Below, piece by piece: positions 26,386-38,800 of a DNA stretch of 64,000 nt. The position numbers and the translations under genes are program-made. The DNA is from Pseudomonas putida (GTDB lineage: Bacteria > Pseudomonadota > Gammaproteobacteria > Pseudomonadales > Pseudomonadaceae). The notes under the pieces were generated by a model. That model did no database searches. It was not told the DNA's origin and saw only the letters and a list, made by a program, of their open reading frames with translations. Where the stretch lies: positions 406,589 to 470,588 of the forward strand of contig NZ_MNAH01000003.1 in assembly GCF_001976065.1 (NCBI RefSeq), written 5' to 3'. The number at the start of each line of letters is the position of its first letter. Position 1 is the first letter of the stretch.

Positions 26386-27309
26386 ATGAAAGCGCCCCGC
26401 GTGACCCTTGATCAATGGCGAACGCTTCAGGCCGTGGTCGACCACGGTGGCTTCGCCCAGGCAGCCGAGGCGTTGCATCGCTCGCAATCGTCGGTCAGCT
26501 ACACCGTGGCGCGCATGCAAGACCAGCTCGGCGTGCCATTGTTGCGCATCGACGGGCGCAAAGCGGTCCTCACCGAAGCTGGCGGCGTGTTGTTGCGCCG
26601 CTCCCGTCAACTGGTGAAACAGGCCAGTCAGCTCGAAGACCTGGCCCATCACATGGAGCAGGGCTGGGAAGCCGAAGTGCGCCTGGTGGTCGATGCCGCC
26701 TACCCGAGCGCCCGGCTGGTCCGTGCGCTGACCGCGTTCATGCCGCAAAGCCGTGGCTGCCGCGTGCGCCTGCGTGAGGAGGTGTTATCGGGGGTGGAAG
26801 AGGTACTGCTCGAAGGCGTTGCCGACCTGGCCATCAGCAGTTTCAGCATTCCCGGTTTCCTGGGCGCGGAACTGAGCGACGTCGAGTTCGTTGCGGTCGC
26901 CCATCCGGAACACCCCTTGCACCGGCTCAATCGCGAACTGAATTTCCAGGACCTGGAAAGCCAGCTGCAAGTGGTCATCCGCGACTCCGGTCGCCAGCAG
27001 CCCCGGGACGTCGGCTGGCTCGGTGCCGAACAACGCTGGACCGTCGGCAGCCTGGCTACCGCCGCCACTTTCGTCGGCAGCGGCCTGGGCTTCGCCTGGC
27101 TGCCAAGGCACATGATTGAACGGGAACTCAAGGAAGGTACGCTCAAGCTGCTACCTTTGGACCAGGGCGGCAGCCGTAACCCGAGTTTTTACCTGTACTC
27201 GAACAAGGACAAACCGCTCGGCCCGGCGACGCAGATTCTGATCGAGTTACTGCGCACGTTCGACACCGCCCCCCTGGATGCACCGTTCGCCGCCCCAGAA
27301 CAAGCCTGA
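26386..27309 (+). CDS. LysR-family transcriptional regulator
   Basis: A 307-residue LysR regulator. The helix-turn-helix is at residues 18-40 (GGFAQAAEALHRSQSSVSY) and the effector domain begins near 90. AGAGGAG is well spaced before ATG 26386; the frame opens earlier without support. It is followed after 14 bases by the hydrolase gene and is divergent from the small secreted protein gene across 50 bases. Target unknown. Confidence 0.88.
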   Translation: MKAPRVTLDQWRTLQAVVDHGGFAQAAEALHRSQSSVSYTVARMQDQLGVPLLRIDGRKAVLTEAGGVLLRRSRQLVKQASQLEDLAHHMEQGWEAEVRLVVDAAYPSARLVRALTAFMPQSRGCRVRLREEVLSGVEEVLLEGVADLAISSFSIPGFLGAELSDVEFVAVAHPEHPLHRLNRELNFQDLESQLQVVIRDSGRQQPRDVGWLGAEQRWTVGSLATAATFVGSGLGFAWLPRHMIERELKEGTLKLLPLDQGGSRNPSFYLYSNKDKPLGPATQILIELLRTFDTAPLDAPFAAPEQA

Positions 27310-27323
27310 CACGGAGGTAACGC

Positions 27324-28139
27324 ATGGCCTATTTCGAACACGAAGGTTGCAACCTGCACTATGAGGAATATGGCCAGGGCACGCCGTTGCTGCTGGTCCA
27401 CGGCCTGGGGTCCAGTACCCTGGACTGGGAGGAACAGATCCCGACGCTGGCCACCCGTTACCGGGTGATCGTCCCGGATGTACGCGGCCACGGTCGCTCC
27501 GACAAACCCCGCGAGCGCTACAGCATCGCCGGTTTCAGCGCCGACCTTGTGGCGCTGATCGAGCACCTGAACCTGGGACCGGTCCATTACGTCGGGCTGT
27601 CCATGGGCGGCATGATCGGCTTTCAACTGGGCGTGGATCAACCGCAGTTGCTCAAGAGCCTGTGCATCGTCAATAGCGCACCGCAGGTCAAGTTGCGCAG
27701 CCGCGACGACTACTGGCAGTGGTTCAAACGCTGGAGCCTGATGCATGTACTCAGTCTTCACACCATTGGCAAAGCCCTGGGTAGCAAACTGTTCCCCAAA
27801 CCCGAGCAGGCGCAATTACGAGAAAAAATGGCCGAACGCTGGGCAAAAAACGACAAACATGCTTATCTCGCCAGCTTCAATGCCATTGTTGGCTGGGGGG
27901 TTCAGGAACGACTATCGAGAGTGTCCTGTCCAACCCTCATCGTCAGCGCCGACCGTGACTACACACCGGTTGCACTGAAGGAAAACTACGTAAGACTGCT
28001 GCCCAATGCGCGGCTGGCAGTGATCGCAGACTCGCGTCACGCCACCCCGCTGGACCAGCCCGAACGCTTCAACCAGACACTGCTCGAGTTTCTTGCCGCA
28101 GTCGATACCACCACACTCAGGATCACTGACCCATGCTGA
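27324..28139 (+). CDS. Alpha/beta-hydrolase
   Basis: A 271-residue alpha/beta-hydrolase-fold enzyme. HGLGSS forms the oxyanion hole (about residues 26-31), GLSMGG carries the nucleophile Ser93, SADRDYTP the acid and DSRHATP the catalytic His. The branch resembles esterases and 3-oxoadipate enol-lactonases, but no aromatic pathway genes are nearby. It is co-transcribed with the upstream LysR gene and overlaps the cyclophilin gene by 7 bases. Confidence 0.87.
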   Translation: MAYFEHEGCNLHYEEYGQGTPLLLVHGLGSSTLDWEEQIPTLATRYRVIVPDVRGHGRSDKPRERYSIAGFSADLVALIEHLNLGPVHYVGLSMGGMIGFQLGVDQPQLLKSLCIVNSAPQVKLRSRDDYWQWFKRWSLMHVLSLHTIGKALGSKLFPKPEQAQLREKMAERWAKNDKHAYLASFNAIVGWGVQERLSRVSCPTLIVSADRDYTPVALKENYVRLLPNARLAVIADSRHATPLDQPERFNQTLLEFLAAVDTTTLRITDPC

Positions 28140-28690
28140 AAAAAATCGCCCTCGCCGCTGGCTCCGTTCTATTCGCCGCCAACCTGATGGCGGCAACGCC
28201 TGCCAAGGCGCCGCACGTTCTACTGGAGACCACCAACGGCCAGATCGAAATCGAACTGGACCCGGTCAAGGCCCCGATCAGTACCAAGAACTTCCTTGAG
28301 TACGTCGATAGCGGCTTCTACAACAACACCATTTTCCACCGCGTGATTCCGGGCTTCATGGTCCAGGGCGGTGGTTTCACTCAGCAAATGCAGCAAAAAG
28401 AGACCAAGGCACCGATCAAGAACGAGCACAAGAACGGCCTGGTCAACGTGCGTGGCACCTTGTCCATGGCCCGTACCTCGGTGCCAGACTCGGCCACCAG
28501 CCAGTTCTTCATCAACGTCAAGGACAACGATTTCCTCGACCAGGGTGATGGTTATGCGGTATTTGGCAAAGTGGTCAAGGGCATGGACGTCGTGGACATC
28601 ATCGTCAATTCGCCAACCACCGTGCGCAGCGGCATGAAGGATGTACCCGCAGACCCTGTGTTCATCAAGTCGGCCAAGCGCATCGACTGA
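28133..28690 (+). CDS. ppiA: Periplasmic peptidyl-prolyl cis-trans isomerase, cyclophilin type
   Basis: A 185-residue cyclophilin that speeds proline isomerisation of exported proteins. The signal peptide ends NLMAAT (about residues 1-22). Family motifs follow: [16 protein letters not shown] with the catalytic Arg, [22 protein letters not shown], and [15 protein letters not shown]. The ATG overlaps the hydrolase stop. The symbol refers to the E. coli periplasmic homologue. Confidence 0.9.
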   Translation: MLKKIALAAGSVLFAANLMAATPAKAPHVLLETTNGQIEIELDPVKAPISTKNFLEYVDSGFYNNTIFHRVIPGFMVQGGGFTQQMQQKETKAPIKNEHKNGLVNVRGTLSMARTSVPDSATSQFFINVKDNDFLDQGDGYAVFGKVVKGMDVVDIIVNSPTTVRSGMKDVPADPVFIKSAKRID

Positions 28691-28783
28691 GACTAAGCTG
28701 GACAAGGATGTCCGAGCCGTTGCCGGTGTTCGCCGGCAACGCTCAAACCGTTGAAGGAGAGCCCGTTCGCGGGCGAATAACCG

Positions 28784-30616
<1,833 letters not shown>

Positions 30617-30634
30617 GCCTTTTACCGATAAAAG

Positions 30635-30673
30635 ACCGCCACGCTCCTCACCACGGGCGCTGGCGGTTTTTTT
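30635..30673 (+). terminator. Rho-independent terminator after the ABC exporter
   Basis: ACCGCCA (30635-30641) pairs with TGGCGGT (30661-30667) over a 19-base loop, ending in seven T. Confidence 0.8.
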
Positions 30674-30788
30674 ATGCGTACTGGAACTTTGGAAAAACAG
30701 TGCTGTACTCAGCCAAGGTTCTGGAGGTGGTTTTGCAGTCCATCTGCTGGATGCACAACGCAGCGAAATCTCGAAAGGACACTCTCTC

Positions 30789-31487
30789 ATGTCTCTGTTC
30801 AAACGTTCCGCTACAGAGTTGGTAGGTACCTTCTGGCTGGTGTTGGGTGGTTGCGGCAGTGCGGTGCTGGCTGCGGCTTTCCCGGATGTCGGTATCGGTT
30901 TGCTGGGGGTTTCCCTGGCGTTTGGCTTGACGGTGCTGACCATGGCCTTCGCCATTGGCCACATTTCCGGCTGCCACCTCAATCCGGCGGTGTCGCTGGG
31001 GTTGGTGGTCGGCGGACGGTTTCCGGCCAGTGAACTGCCGGCCTACATCATCGCCCAGGTGCTTGGCGCGGTCATCGCGGCCGCCCTGCTGTACTTCATT
31101 GCCAGCGGCAAGCCCGGTTTCGAACTGGCGTCAGGCCTGGCATCCAACGGCTTCGGCGAACACTCCCCCGGTGGCTATTCGATGGCGGCGGGCTTTGTCT
31201 GTGAGTTGGTGATGACCGCCATGTTCATCCTGATCATCCTTGGCGCCACCGACAACCGTGCGCCAGCGGGGCTTGCGCCGATTGCCATTGGCCTGGCGCT
31301 GACCCTGATCCACCTGATCTCGATCCCGGTCACCAATACCTCGGTCAACCCGGCACGCAGCACCGGCCCCGCGCTGATCGTTGGCGGCTGGGCCATTCAG
31401 CAACTGTGGATGTTCTGGGTCGCGCCGCTGCTCGGTGCGGTCGTCGGCGGCGTGCTGTATCGCTTCCTCGGCAAGGAAAACAGCTGA
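30789..31487 (+). CDS. aqpZ: Aquaporin Z
   Basis: A 232-residue water channel with six membrane helices and two re-entrant NPA loops, HLNPAVS (about residues 62-68) and SVNPARS (about 185-191). The His and Arg filter positions of AqpZ are kept. The ATG at 30789 has AAAGGA nine bases before it; upstream extension of the frame is not real. Monocistronic. Confidence 0.93.
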   Translation: MSLFKRSATELVGTFWLVLGGCGSAVLAAAFPDVGIGLLGVSLAFGLTVLTMAFAIGHISGCHLNPAVSLGLVVGGRFPASELPAYIIAQVLGAVIAAALLYFIASGKPGFELASGLASNGFGEHSPGGYSMAAGFVCELVMTAMFILIILGATDNRAPAGLAPIAIGLALTLIHLISIPVTNTSVNPARSTGPALIVGGWAIQQLWMFWVAPLLGAVVGGVLYRFLGKENS

Positions 31488-31505
31488 CCGACAGTACGGC
31501 GAAGA

Positions 31506-32630
31506 TCAGCCTTGCCGGTAAGGCAAGGCGGTCTTCGCCTCATCCGCGTAGGCCAATACGCCAATCCGCTCTTGCTGCAGAAAGTCCTTCACGGCCGCTT
31601 TCAAGCCCGGATGGCGCAAGTAATGCCAGGAGTGCGTGATGACCGGTTCGAAACCGCGAATCAACTTGTGCTCGCCCTGCGCGCCGGCATCGAAACGCGC
31701 AAAGCCATTGGCAATCGCGTAGTCCATGCCCTGGTAGAAGCACGTTTCGAAGTGCAACCTATCGAATTCCGCCAGGCAGCCCCAATAGCGCCCGTAAAAA
31801 CTGTCACCGCCGACCAGGCTGAACGCCATTGCCACGGGACGCGAGCCTTGCCTGGCCAATACCACCCGAATCGATTGCGGCATGCGCTCGGCCAGCAGGC
31901 TGAAAAACGCCCGCGTCAGGTAGGGCCTTTGCCGGCGCACGGCGTAGGTATTGGCATAGCAGGCGTAGACGAAATCCCACAGCGACTCGGTCAATTCCCA
32001 GCCTTCGAGCCATTCAAAATCGATACCCTGCCCCGCCACTTGCTCGCGTTCCTTGCGCATCTGCTTGCGTTTGCGCGAACTCAGGGCGTCGAGAAAATCC
32101 TGGAAATCCCGATAGCCACGGTTTTGCCAGTGGTACTGACAACCGATGCGCTGCAACCACCCCGGTTGTTCGGCCAGCGCGGCGTCGGTGAACGGGTCAG
32201 TGAAGTTGATGTGGGCACTGGAGAGTTGTTCGATCTCAAGATAGCCCGGCAGACTCTTGAGTAATTCGAAACCGTCCTCCACCCGGCTCGCCAGCAAGCG
32301 CGGGCCGCTGACCGGGCTGAACGGCACGGCCGTCAGCAGCTTGGGGTAGTAATCGATGCCCGCGCGTTCGCAAGCATCGGCCCAAGCGTGATCGAACACG
32401 TATTCGCCATAGGAATGCCATTTGCGGTAGCTGGGTAACGCCGCGATCAGTCGATCACCGTCCATGTGCAATAAATGCTCGGGTTGCCAACCGGAATGAG
32501 GCCCGACGCTGCCGCTGTCTTCCAGCGCGCCGAGAAACCCGTGACGCAGGAATGGCTGATTTTCGGGTACCAGCGCGTCCCAGGTTTGCGGGTTGATCTC
32601 GGACAGACTTTGCAGGCGTTGCAACGGCAT
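31506..32630 (-). CDS. FemAB/GNAT-like protein (peptidoglycan-biosynthesis-type family)
   Basis: A 374-residue protein of the FemAB-like acyltransferase family PF04339, with a double GNAT-like fold. Recognisable blocks are PFLRHGFLGALEDSGSVG at the start, HINFTDP, SSRKRKQMRKEREQV (about 190-205) and FDAGAQGEHKLIRGFEP near the end. FemAB relatives transfer amino acids from tRNA; for this branch no reaction is established. GAGG is 5 bases before ATG 32630; ATG 32636 and GTG 32642 are in frame but too close to it. Confidence 0.83.
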   Translation of the reverse strand: MPLQRLQSLSEINPQTWDALVPENQPFLRHGFLGALEDSGSVGPHSGWQPEHLLHMDGDRLIAALPSYRKWHSYGEYVFDHAWADACERAGIDYYPKLLTAVPFSPVSGPRLLASRVEDGFELLKSLPGYLEIEQLSSAHINFTDPFTDAALAEQPGWLQRIGCQYHWQNRGYRDFQDFLDALSSRKRKQMRKEREQVAGQGIDFEWLEGWELTESLWDFVYACYANTYAVRRQRPYLTRAFFSLLAERMPQSIRVVLARQGSRPVAMAFSLVGGDSFYGRYWGCLAEFDRLHFETCFYQGMDYAIANGFARFDAGAQGEHKLIRGFEPVITHSWHYLRHPGLKAAVKDFLQQERIGVLAYADEAKTALPYRQG

Positions 32631-32912
32631 CACCATCCTCACTCTTCATGGTGTGAAAGCCTGGCGAGTATCGCCTATCGGTGTGCATTGCACACGTTCA
32701 ATTCGACCATGGCGCTCTGGATCAAGGGTCCGCAAAGGTTTGGCATCGTCACAGACATGCCATCACTCTGCCACTGCCTTGTCATAAACCATCGCGATAC
32801 TGGCGCCTGTTTTTAGAGCGCCGGGTTATATCCGGCCACTGTTTTCCGTCCACCCCATGGTCGGTTGTGCCCAGGATGGTCCAGCCATCCACTCTCATCT
32901 TCGGAGATTGAT

Positions 32913-34232
32913 ATGCGTCTTGCTTCCACGAAAACTGCGGCGGCCTTGTGTGGCGGCCTGTTGCTGGCCATGAGTGTTCCTGCCAGCGCCGCAGTCGACG
33001 CCAAACTGCTCGACATGCTCAGGGCTAACGGTTCGATTACCAACGCCCAATACAGCGAATTGCAAGCCGAGTTGGCAAGGGATCAGAAGGAGCAGCAAAT
33101 CGCTCGTCAGGCCCAGCAAGAGACCAACGAGCAGATCGCGGCCACCGCGAAGAAAACCAATGAGCTGAGCACCTTCGACCAGAAGCTGGCGTGGGCGGCC
33201 AAGACCCAATTCAAGGGCGACGTGCGTTTCCGTCAGGAAAACGTCCACAACGATGGCGTTCCCAACAACAAGGACCAGGATCGTCAGCGCATTCGTGCCC
33301 GCTTGGGTGCGTTCAGCGAGATCAACCCACAGGTGGACACCGGCATCCGTATTGCCACCGGCAGCAACGACGATGCTCGTTCCACCAATCAGGACCTGAA
33401 CAACTACTTCGACAAGAAGCAGATCTGGCTGGACCTGGGCTATGTCGACTACCACCCCGACGCCATCAAGAACCTGCACGTGATCGGCGGCAAGATGCTG
33501 CAGCCGTGGGTGAGCATGGGCGACATCATCTGGGATAGCGACATCAACCCCGAAGGCCTGGCCCTGACTTACAAGTATCCGCTGGGCAATACCGAACTGT
33601 TCGGCAGTGCCGGTCACTACACGCTCAAGGACAACGTCGATGGCGAGGGCGTGCAGTTCAAGCATGACTTGCGCCTGTACGCTGGCCAGTTGGGTGCGCG
33701 TTTCGCCATTACCGACAACCTGAAATTGACCGTCGGCGGCAGCCTCTACAACTACGACAACGACGAAGACAGCACCTGCACCGCCACCACCACGCCATGC
33801 GCACTGGCGGTCAATGGTAACAGCCCGGGCGAAGAGTTCCGCCTGTGGGAAGGTTTCAGCCAGATCGACATCGGCGGCCTGCCAATGCCGCTGTCGCTGT
33901 ACGGCCAGTACGTGCACAACGCCGAAGCCAGCAACAATCAGGACACTGGCTGGCTGGCCGGCGTCAAGACCAAGATCTATGGCTTCGGCCTGGACTACAA
34001 CTATCGCGACGTGCAGCAGAACGCAGTGGTGGGTGCCTTCACCGACTCCGACTTCGCCAACGGCTTCACCGGTTCGCGCGGCAGCAAGCTGAAAGTCAGC
34101 TACGAGCTGGACAAGAACTTCACCCTGGGGGCGACGTACTTCATGGCGACTTCCGACTACACCAACGCCAGCGTCAACCTGAAAGACTCCGACATCAACA
34201 CCCTGCAACTGGATGCCGAAGCGAAGTTCTGA
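32913..34232 (+). CDS. Putative outer-membrane porin (Porin_5-like)
   Basis: A 439-residue outer-membrane protein. The signal peptide ends ASAA (about residue 27). A short coiled coil (NAQYSELQAELARDQKEQQIARQ) precedes the barrel, which ends in Lys-Phe as expected for BAM recognition. The barrel has GDVRFRQENVH and GIRIATGSNDDARS, typical of the putative porin family PF16930. Substrate unknown. CGGAGA provides the ribosome site. A short palindrome GTGTGC-ATT-GCACAC lies at 32681-32695 in its upstream gap. Confidence 0.85.
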   Translation: MRLASTKTAAALCGGLLLAMSVPASAAVDAKLLDMLRANGSITNAQYSELQAELARDQKEQQIARQAQQETNEQIAATAKKTNELSTFDQKLAWAAKTQFKGDVRFRQENVHNDGVPNNKDQDRQRIRARLGAFSEINPQVDTGIRIATGSNDDARSTNQDLNNYFDKKQIWLDLGYVDYHPDAIKNLHVIGGKMLQPWVSMGDIIWDSDINPEGLALTYKYPLGNTELFGSAGHYTLKDNVDGEGVQFKHDLRLYAGQLGARFAITDNLKLTVGGSLYNYDNDEDSTCTATTTPCALAVNGNSPGEEFRLWEGFSQIDIGGLPMPLSLYGQYVHNAEASNNQDTGWLAGVKTKIYGFGLDYNYRDVQQNAVVGAFTDSDFANGFTGSRGSKLKVSYELDKNFTLGATYFMATSDYTNASVNLKDSDINTLQLDAEAKF

Positions 34233-34352
34233 TGCTCCCGCTACACGACTCCGGCACGGATGCCTGAGCCCCTTTACAGCCTGGCGTTGATCTATCGGTC
34301 CCCATCATCCTCCGATAGTTCAGCGCCGGGCTGTTTCTATTGGTGCACAAAA

Positions 34353-34426
34353 AAAGATCGCAGGCTGCGCCAACTCCTGCAGGGTTATGTAGTCCCCTGC
34401 AGGAGCTGACGCAGGCTGCGATCTTT
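34353..34426. repeat. Long intergenic hairpin between convergent genes
   Basis: Outer arms AAAGATCGCAGGCTGCG (34353-34369) and CGCAGGCTGCGATCTTT (34410-34426) pair except at the centre of the arm. Inner arms CTCCTGCAGGG and CCCTGCAGGAG (34374-34384 and 34395-34405) pair perfectly. The element is a known Pseudomonas repeat type and probably ends transcription from both the porin and the FabH-like gene. Confidence 0.8.
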
Positions 34427-34443
34427 CCAGCTACAGCGAAAAA

Positions 34444-35565
34444 TCAGCGCTTGCGCAGCAGCACGCTACCAATCGAGTAACCGGCACCGAACGAGCTGAG
34501 CACCGCCAGCGAGCCGGCGGCCAGGTCGTCCTGGTTTTTGTGGAACGCAATCACCGAACCTGCCGAACTGGTGTTGGCATAGGTATCGAGAATCACCGGT
34601 GCTTCCTGCTCGGTAGCTTCACGCCCCAGCAGCTTCCTGACGATCAGGTGGTTCATGCTGAGGTTGGCCTGGTGCAGCCAGAAGCGCTTCACGTCGTGGA
34701 CGTTGAGTTGATTCTCTTCCAGGTGCGCAGCGATCAGCTCGGCGACCATCGGGCAGACTTCCTTGAACACCTTGCGGCCTTCCTGCACGAACAGTTTGTC
34801 CTTGGCACCGATGCCCTCTTCCGCGGCGCGGTTGAGGAAGCCGAAGTTGTTGCGGATGTTGTTGGAGAACTGGGTCAGCAGTTTGGTGCTGACAATGTCG
34901 AACTGGTAACGGGAGGTAGCGAGGTCAGCGCGCTCGATGATCACCGCGGTCGCGGCATCGCCGAAGATGAAGTGACTGTCGCGGTCGCGGAAGTTCAGGT
35001 GACCGGTGCAGACTTCCGGGTTGACCATCAGTATCGCCCGGGCCTGGCCCAACTGGACGCTGTTGGCCGCGGCCTGGATGCCGAAGGTGGCCGAGGAGCA
35101 CGCCACATTCATGTCGAAACCGAAACCCTGGATACCCAGCGCTGCCTGGACTTCGATGGCGATGGCAGGATAGGCGCGTTGCAGGTTGGAGCAGGCGACG
35201 ATCACGCCGTCGATGTCAGCGGCGGTTTTGCCGGCGCGCTGCAAGGCTTGTTCGGCAGCGCCAATGGCCATCTGGCAGAGCACCGACCATTCGTCGTTGG
35301 AACGCTCCGGCAAGCGTGGCGCCATGCGTTGCGGGTCGAGAATGCCTTCCTTGTCCATGACAAAGCGACTTTTGATACCAGAGGCTTTTTCGATGAACGC
35401 TGCGCTGGACTCGGTCAACGCCTCGACTTCACCGCGAGCAATGGCTTGGGCGTTGTCGGCGTTGAATTGAGCGACATAAGCATTGAAAGACTGCACCAGC
35501 TCTTCGTTGGAGATGCTGTTGGCCGGGGTGTACAGGCCGGTGCCGCTGATGACGACGTTATGCAT
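34444..35565 (-). CDS. Beta-ketoacyl-ACP synthase III (FabH-like)
   Basis: A 373-residue thiolase-fold condensing enzyme. The triad is visible: Cys156 (NVACSSATFG), His298 (FWLHQANL) and Asn331 (TYANTSSAGS). At 373 residues it is longer than typical FabH (about 320), with an extra N-terminal helical section (NAYVAQFNADNAQAIARGE). That suggests a non-canonical branch that could prime fatty acid synthesis from unusual or beta-oxidation-derived acyl groups. It stands alone, with a perfect palindrome 31 bases before its start codon. Confidence 0.85.
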   Translation of the reverse strand: MHNVVISGTGLYTPANSISNEELVQSFNAYVAQFNADNAQAIARGEVEALTESSAAFIEKASGIKSRFVMDKEGILDPQRMAPRLPERSNDEWSVLCQMAIGAAEQALQRAGKTAADIDGVIVACSNLQRAYPAIAIEVQAALGIQGFGFDMNVACSSATFGIQAAANSVQLGQARAILMVNPEVCTGHLNFRDRDSHFIFGDAATAVIIERADLATSRYQFDIVSTKLLTQFSNNIRNNFGFLNRAAEEGIGAKDKLFVQEGRKVFKEVCPMVAELIAAHLEENQLNVHDVKRFWLHQANLSMNHLIVRKLLGREATEQEAPVILDTYANTSSAGSVIAFHKNQDDLAAGSLAVLSSFGAGYSIGSVLLRKR

Positions 35566-35595
35566 GGTCGTGTCTCTAATCTGTTCAGGCAGAAA

Positions 35596-35619
35596 GCATT
35601 GGTACAAGCGTACCAATGC
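35596..35619. promoter_or_regulatory. Perfect palindromic operator upstream of the FabH-like gene
   Basis: GCATTGGTAC (35596-35605) and GTACCAATGC (35610-35619) form perfect 10-base arms around a 4-base spacer. The site lies 31-54 bases upstream of the start codon. Size and symmetry fit a TetR-family dimer site. No regulator gene is adjacent, so the binder is encoded elsewhere. Confidence 0.65.
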
Positions 35620-35798
35620 ACAAAGGGTCTATTCCCATCCGGGTACGCAAACCTGGCATCGCTTTATTCCGACCTGCCCGCGGCGGCGAAGGCTCAAAAC
35701 CGCGGGGCCGGCGTTTATAGGCGCGAAGTTTGCCATAAACCTAGGGTTTTGGCGCCTTTTTGCTGGATAACCCACCTGTTAGAGACACTACAGCAACC

Positions 35799-35888
35799 TG
35801 TGGGAGCGAGCCTGCTCGCGAAGGGGCCATCAAACTCAACATCAATGGTGACTGACACACCGCTTTCGCGAGCAGGCTCGCTCCCACA
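35799..35888. repeat. REPIN (type GTGGGAGCGAGCCTGCTCGC)
   Basis: Inverted arms lie at 35799-35821 and 35866-35888, just beyond the hrpA stop codon. The rest of the 328-base gap holds the FabH-like gene's control region. Confidence 0.9.
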
Positions 35889-35893
35889 GAGGA

Positions 35894-38800
35894 TCAGGGT
35901 TCGACCTGGCTCCATTGCTTGCTCAGGCGCTTGTCGGAGATCGGCACCTTGGTCCCCAACTGCTGGGCAAACAGTGAAACCCGGTACTCCTCCAGCCACC
36001 AGCGGTACAACTCCAGCTGCGGATCGCGCTTGCCTTCCTGGGCGTGTTTGTTGGCGCGGGTCTGGTATTGCGTCCAGAGGCCGGACAACTCGCCGCTCCA
36101 GACCCGGTCCCGTTGTACCTGGGCGCCGATTTTTTCGAAACGCTGTTCGATGGCCTTGAGGTAGCGCGGCAGTTCCTTGAGCCACTGCATCGGCGTTTCC
36201 CGGACAAACCCCGGATACACCAGATGGCTGAGCTGCTGCTTGATGTCGTTCAAGGCCACGGCTTGCGCCAGGTCGATCTTGCCCTTGAAGCGTTTTTGCA
36301 GACCGTGCCAGTGCTTGAGGATTTCCAGGGTCAGCCTGGCCACGCGTTCGGCATGTTCGGTCCAGGCGCCGCGCTTGCGTTCGGCCAACGAAGCCAGCCC
36401 GGCACCATCGCGTGGCAGCGGGTCTTCACCGTCGAGAATGCAGCTGTCGAGGCTGGCCAGCAGAATGTCTTCGACCAGCGCATCGACACGGCCCATGTCG
36501 CGATACAGCAGGCCCAGTTCGGTCAGACCCGGCAGCTTGCCGCGCAGGAACTTCGCCGGCTCCGCCAGTTGCTGCATCAGCAGGCGCTGCAAGGCGCGGC
36601 GATGCTGGAACTCGGCTTCGGCGGGGGTCGAGAAACGTCCTTCCTTGACCGTTCCCGCCTCTTCCACCAGCGCCGGATAGACCGTCATCGACAAGCCGGC
36701 GATCTTCTGTTGGGTTTTCTCCGCCACGGCGGCAAACACTTTCGGCTCCACCGGCTGCTGGCTTTTCGCGGTTTGCGGCACGGCCAGGGCGGCCTGGCTG
36801 GCTTCGGCGAAACGCGCGGTCAGTTCGGCCAGGTCGCGCCCTTCACCGAGGAACTTGCCCTGAGCGTCGACGATCTCCAGGTTCATCCGCAGATGGCTTT
36901 CGACCTGCTGCGCCGCCTCGCTCCAGGCTTCATCGCTGACCCGAGCGCCGGTCATGCGCAGCAGCTCGCGACCCAAGGCCTGGGGCAACGAGCCTTCGGC
37001 GAAGGTCATGCGCTGCAACGCGGCCTTGACGAAGTCCGGCACCGGCACGAAATTCTTGCGCAAAGCCTTGGGCAGGTTGCGCACCAAGGCAATGCACTTG
37101 GCTTCGATCAGCCCCGGCACCAGCCATTCCAGGCGTTCCGGCGGCAGCATCGGCAACAACGGCGCCGGCACACGCAGGGTCACGCCGTCGCGCGGGTGGT
37201 TCGGTTCGAAGTGGTAGCTGAGAGCCAATTCCAGGTCGCCGATGTGCAGCGTGTCCGGGTAATGCAGGGCGGTGACTTCACTGGCTTCGCGGGCCAGCAC
37301 GTCCTCTTCGCGCATGATCAGCAGTTGCGGGTCTTTCTGACTGTTGATCCGGTACCAGCTGTCGAACGTCGCGGTCTGGTGAATCTCTGCCGGCAACCGC
37401 GCATCGTAGAAGGCATACAGGGTTTCTTCGTCAGCGAGAATGTCGCGACGGCGGGCTTTGGCTTCCAGTTCGTCGAGCTGTTCCAGCAACTGCTTGTTGG
37501 CCGTCAGGCACTTGGCTTTCGACTGAATCTCGCCACGCACCAGTGCTTCGCGGATGAACAATTCGCGGGACACCACCGGATCGACCGGGCCGTAATGCAC
37601 CGGCCGACGGCCGACCACGATCAGCCCGAACAGGGTGATCTGCTCGAAGGCCACGACTTGGCCACGCTTCTTCTCCCAATGGGGTTCGAAGTGGTTTTTC
37701 TTGATCAGGTGCCCGGCCAGCGGCTCTATCCAGTCGGCATCGATCTTGGCCACCATCCGTGCATACAGCTTGGTGGTTTCCACCAGTTCAGCGGTCATCA
37801 GCCACTGCGGGCGTTTCTTGCCGATGCCCGAGGACGGGTGAATCCAGAAACGCCGCTGACGCGCGCCGAGGTAATCGCCATCTTCGGTTTTCTGGCCGAT
37901 CTGGCTGAGCAACCCCACCAGCACCGCTTTGTGCAGTTTCGGGTAATCCGCCGGCTCTTTATTGAGGCTCAGCTGCATGTCGCGGCAGATCAGGCTCAAT
38001 TGGCGATGGGAGTCGCGCCATTCGCGCAGGCGCAGGTAATTCAGGAAATTCTTGCGGCACCAGTTGCGCAGCGGGCTGGCGGTCAGCGCCTGGCGCTGCT
38101 CTTCGAAACCGCGCCAAAGGTTGACCAGCCCGGCGAAGTCCGAATCGGCATCTTTCCATTGTGCGTGAGCCTGATCCGCCGCTTGCTGGCGCTCCGGCGG
38201 ACGTTCGCGCGGGTCCTGGATCGACATGGCACTGGCGACGATCAGCACTTCCTGCAGGCTGCCGAGCTTGGCCGCTTCGAGCAGCATGCGGCCCATGCGC
38301 GGGTCCACCGGCAGCCGCGCCAGTTGGCGACCAAGCGGGGTCAGCTGACTGTTGCGGTCCACCGCCGAGAGTTCTTGCAGCAGGTTGTAGCCGTCGCTGA
38401 TCGCCTTGCCATCCGGCGGCTCGATGAATGGGAAAGCGCTGACCTCGCCGAGGCGCAGGTGCAGCATCTGCAAGATTACGGCGGCGAGGTTGGTGCGCAG
38501 GATTTCCGGATCGGTGAATTCCGGCCGCCCGAGAAAATCTTCTTCGCTGTACAGGCGCACGCAGATGCCCGGCTCGACCCGTCCGCAGCGACCTTTACGC
38601 TGGTTGGCGCTGGCTTGGGATATCGCTTCGATGGGCAGGCGCTGGACCTTGGCGCGGTAGCTGTAGCGACTGATGCGCGCGGTGCCGCTGTCGATCACGT
38701 AACGGATGCCCGGCACGGTCAGCGAGGTTTCCGCGACGTTGGTTGCCAGCACCACGCGACGACCCGGGTGCGACTGGAAGATCCGCTGCTGTTCGGCCGG

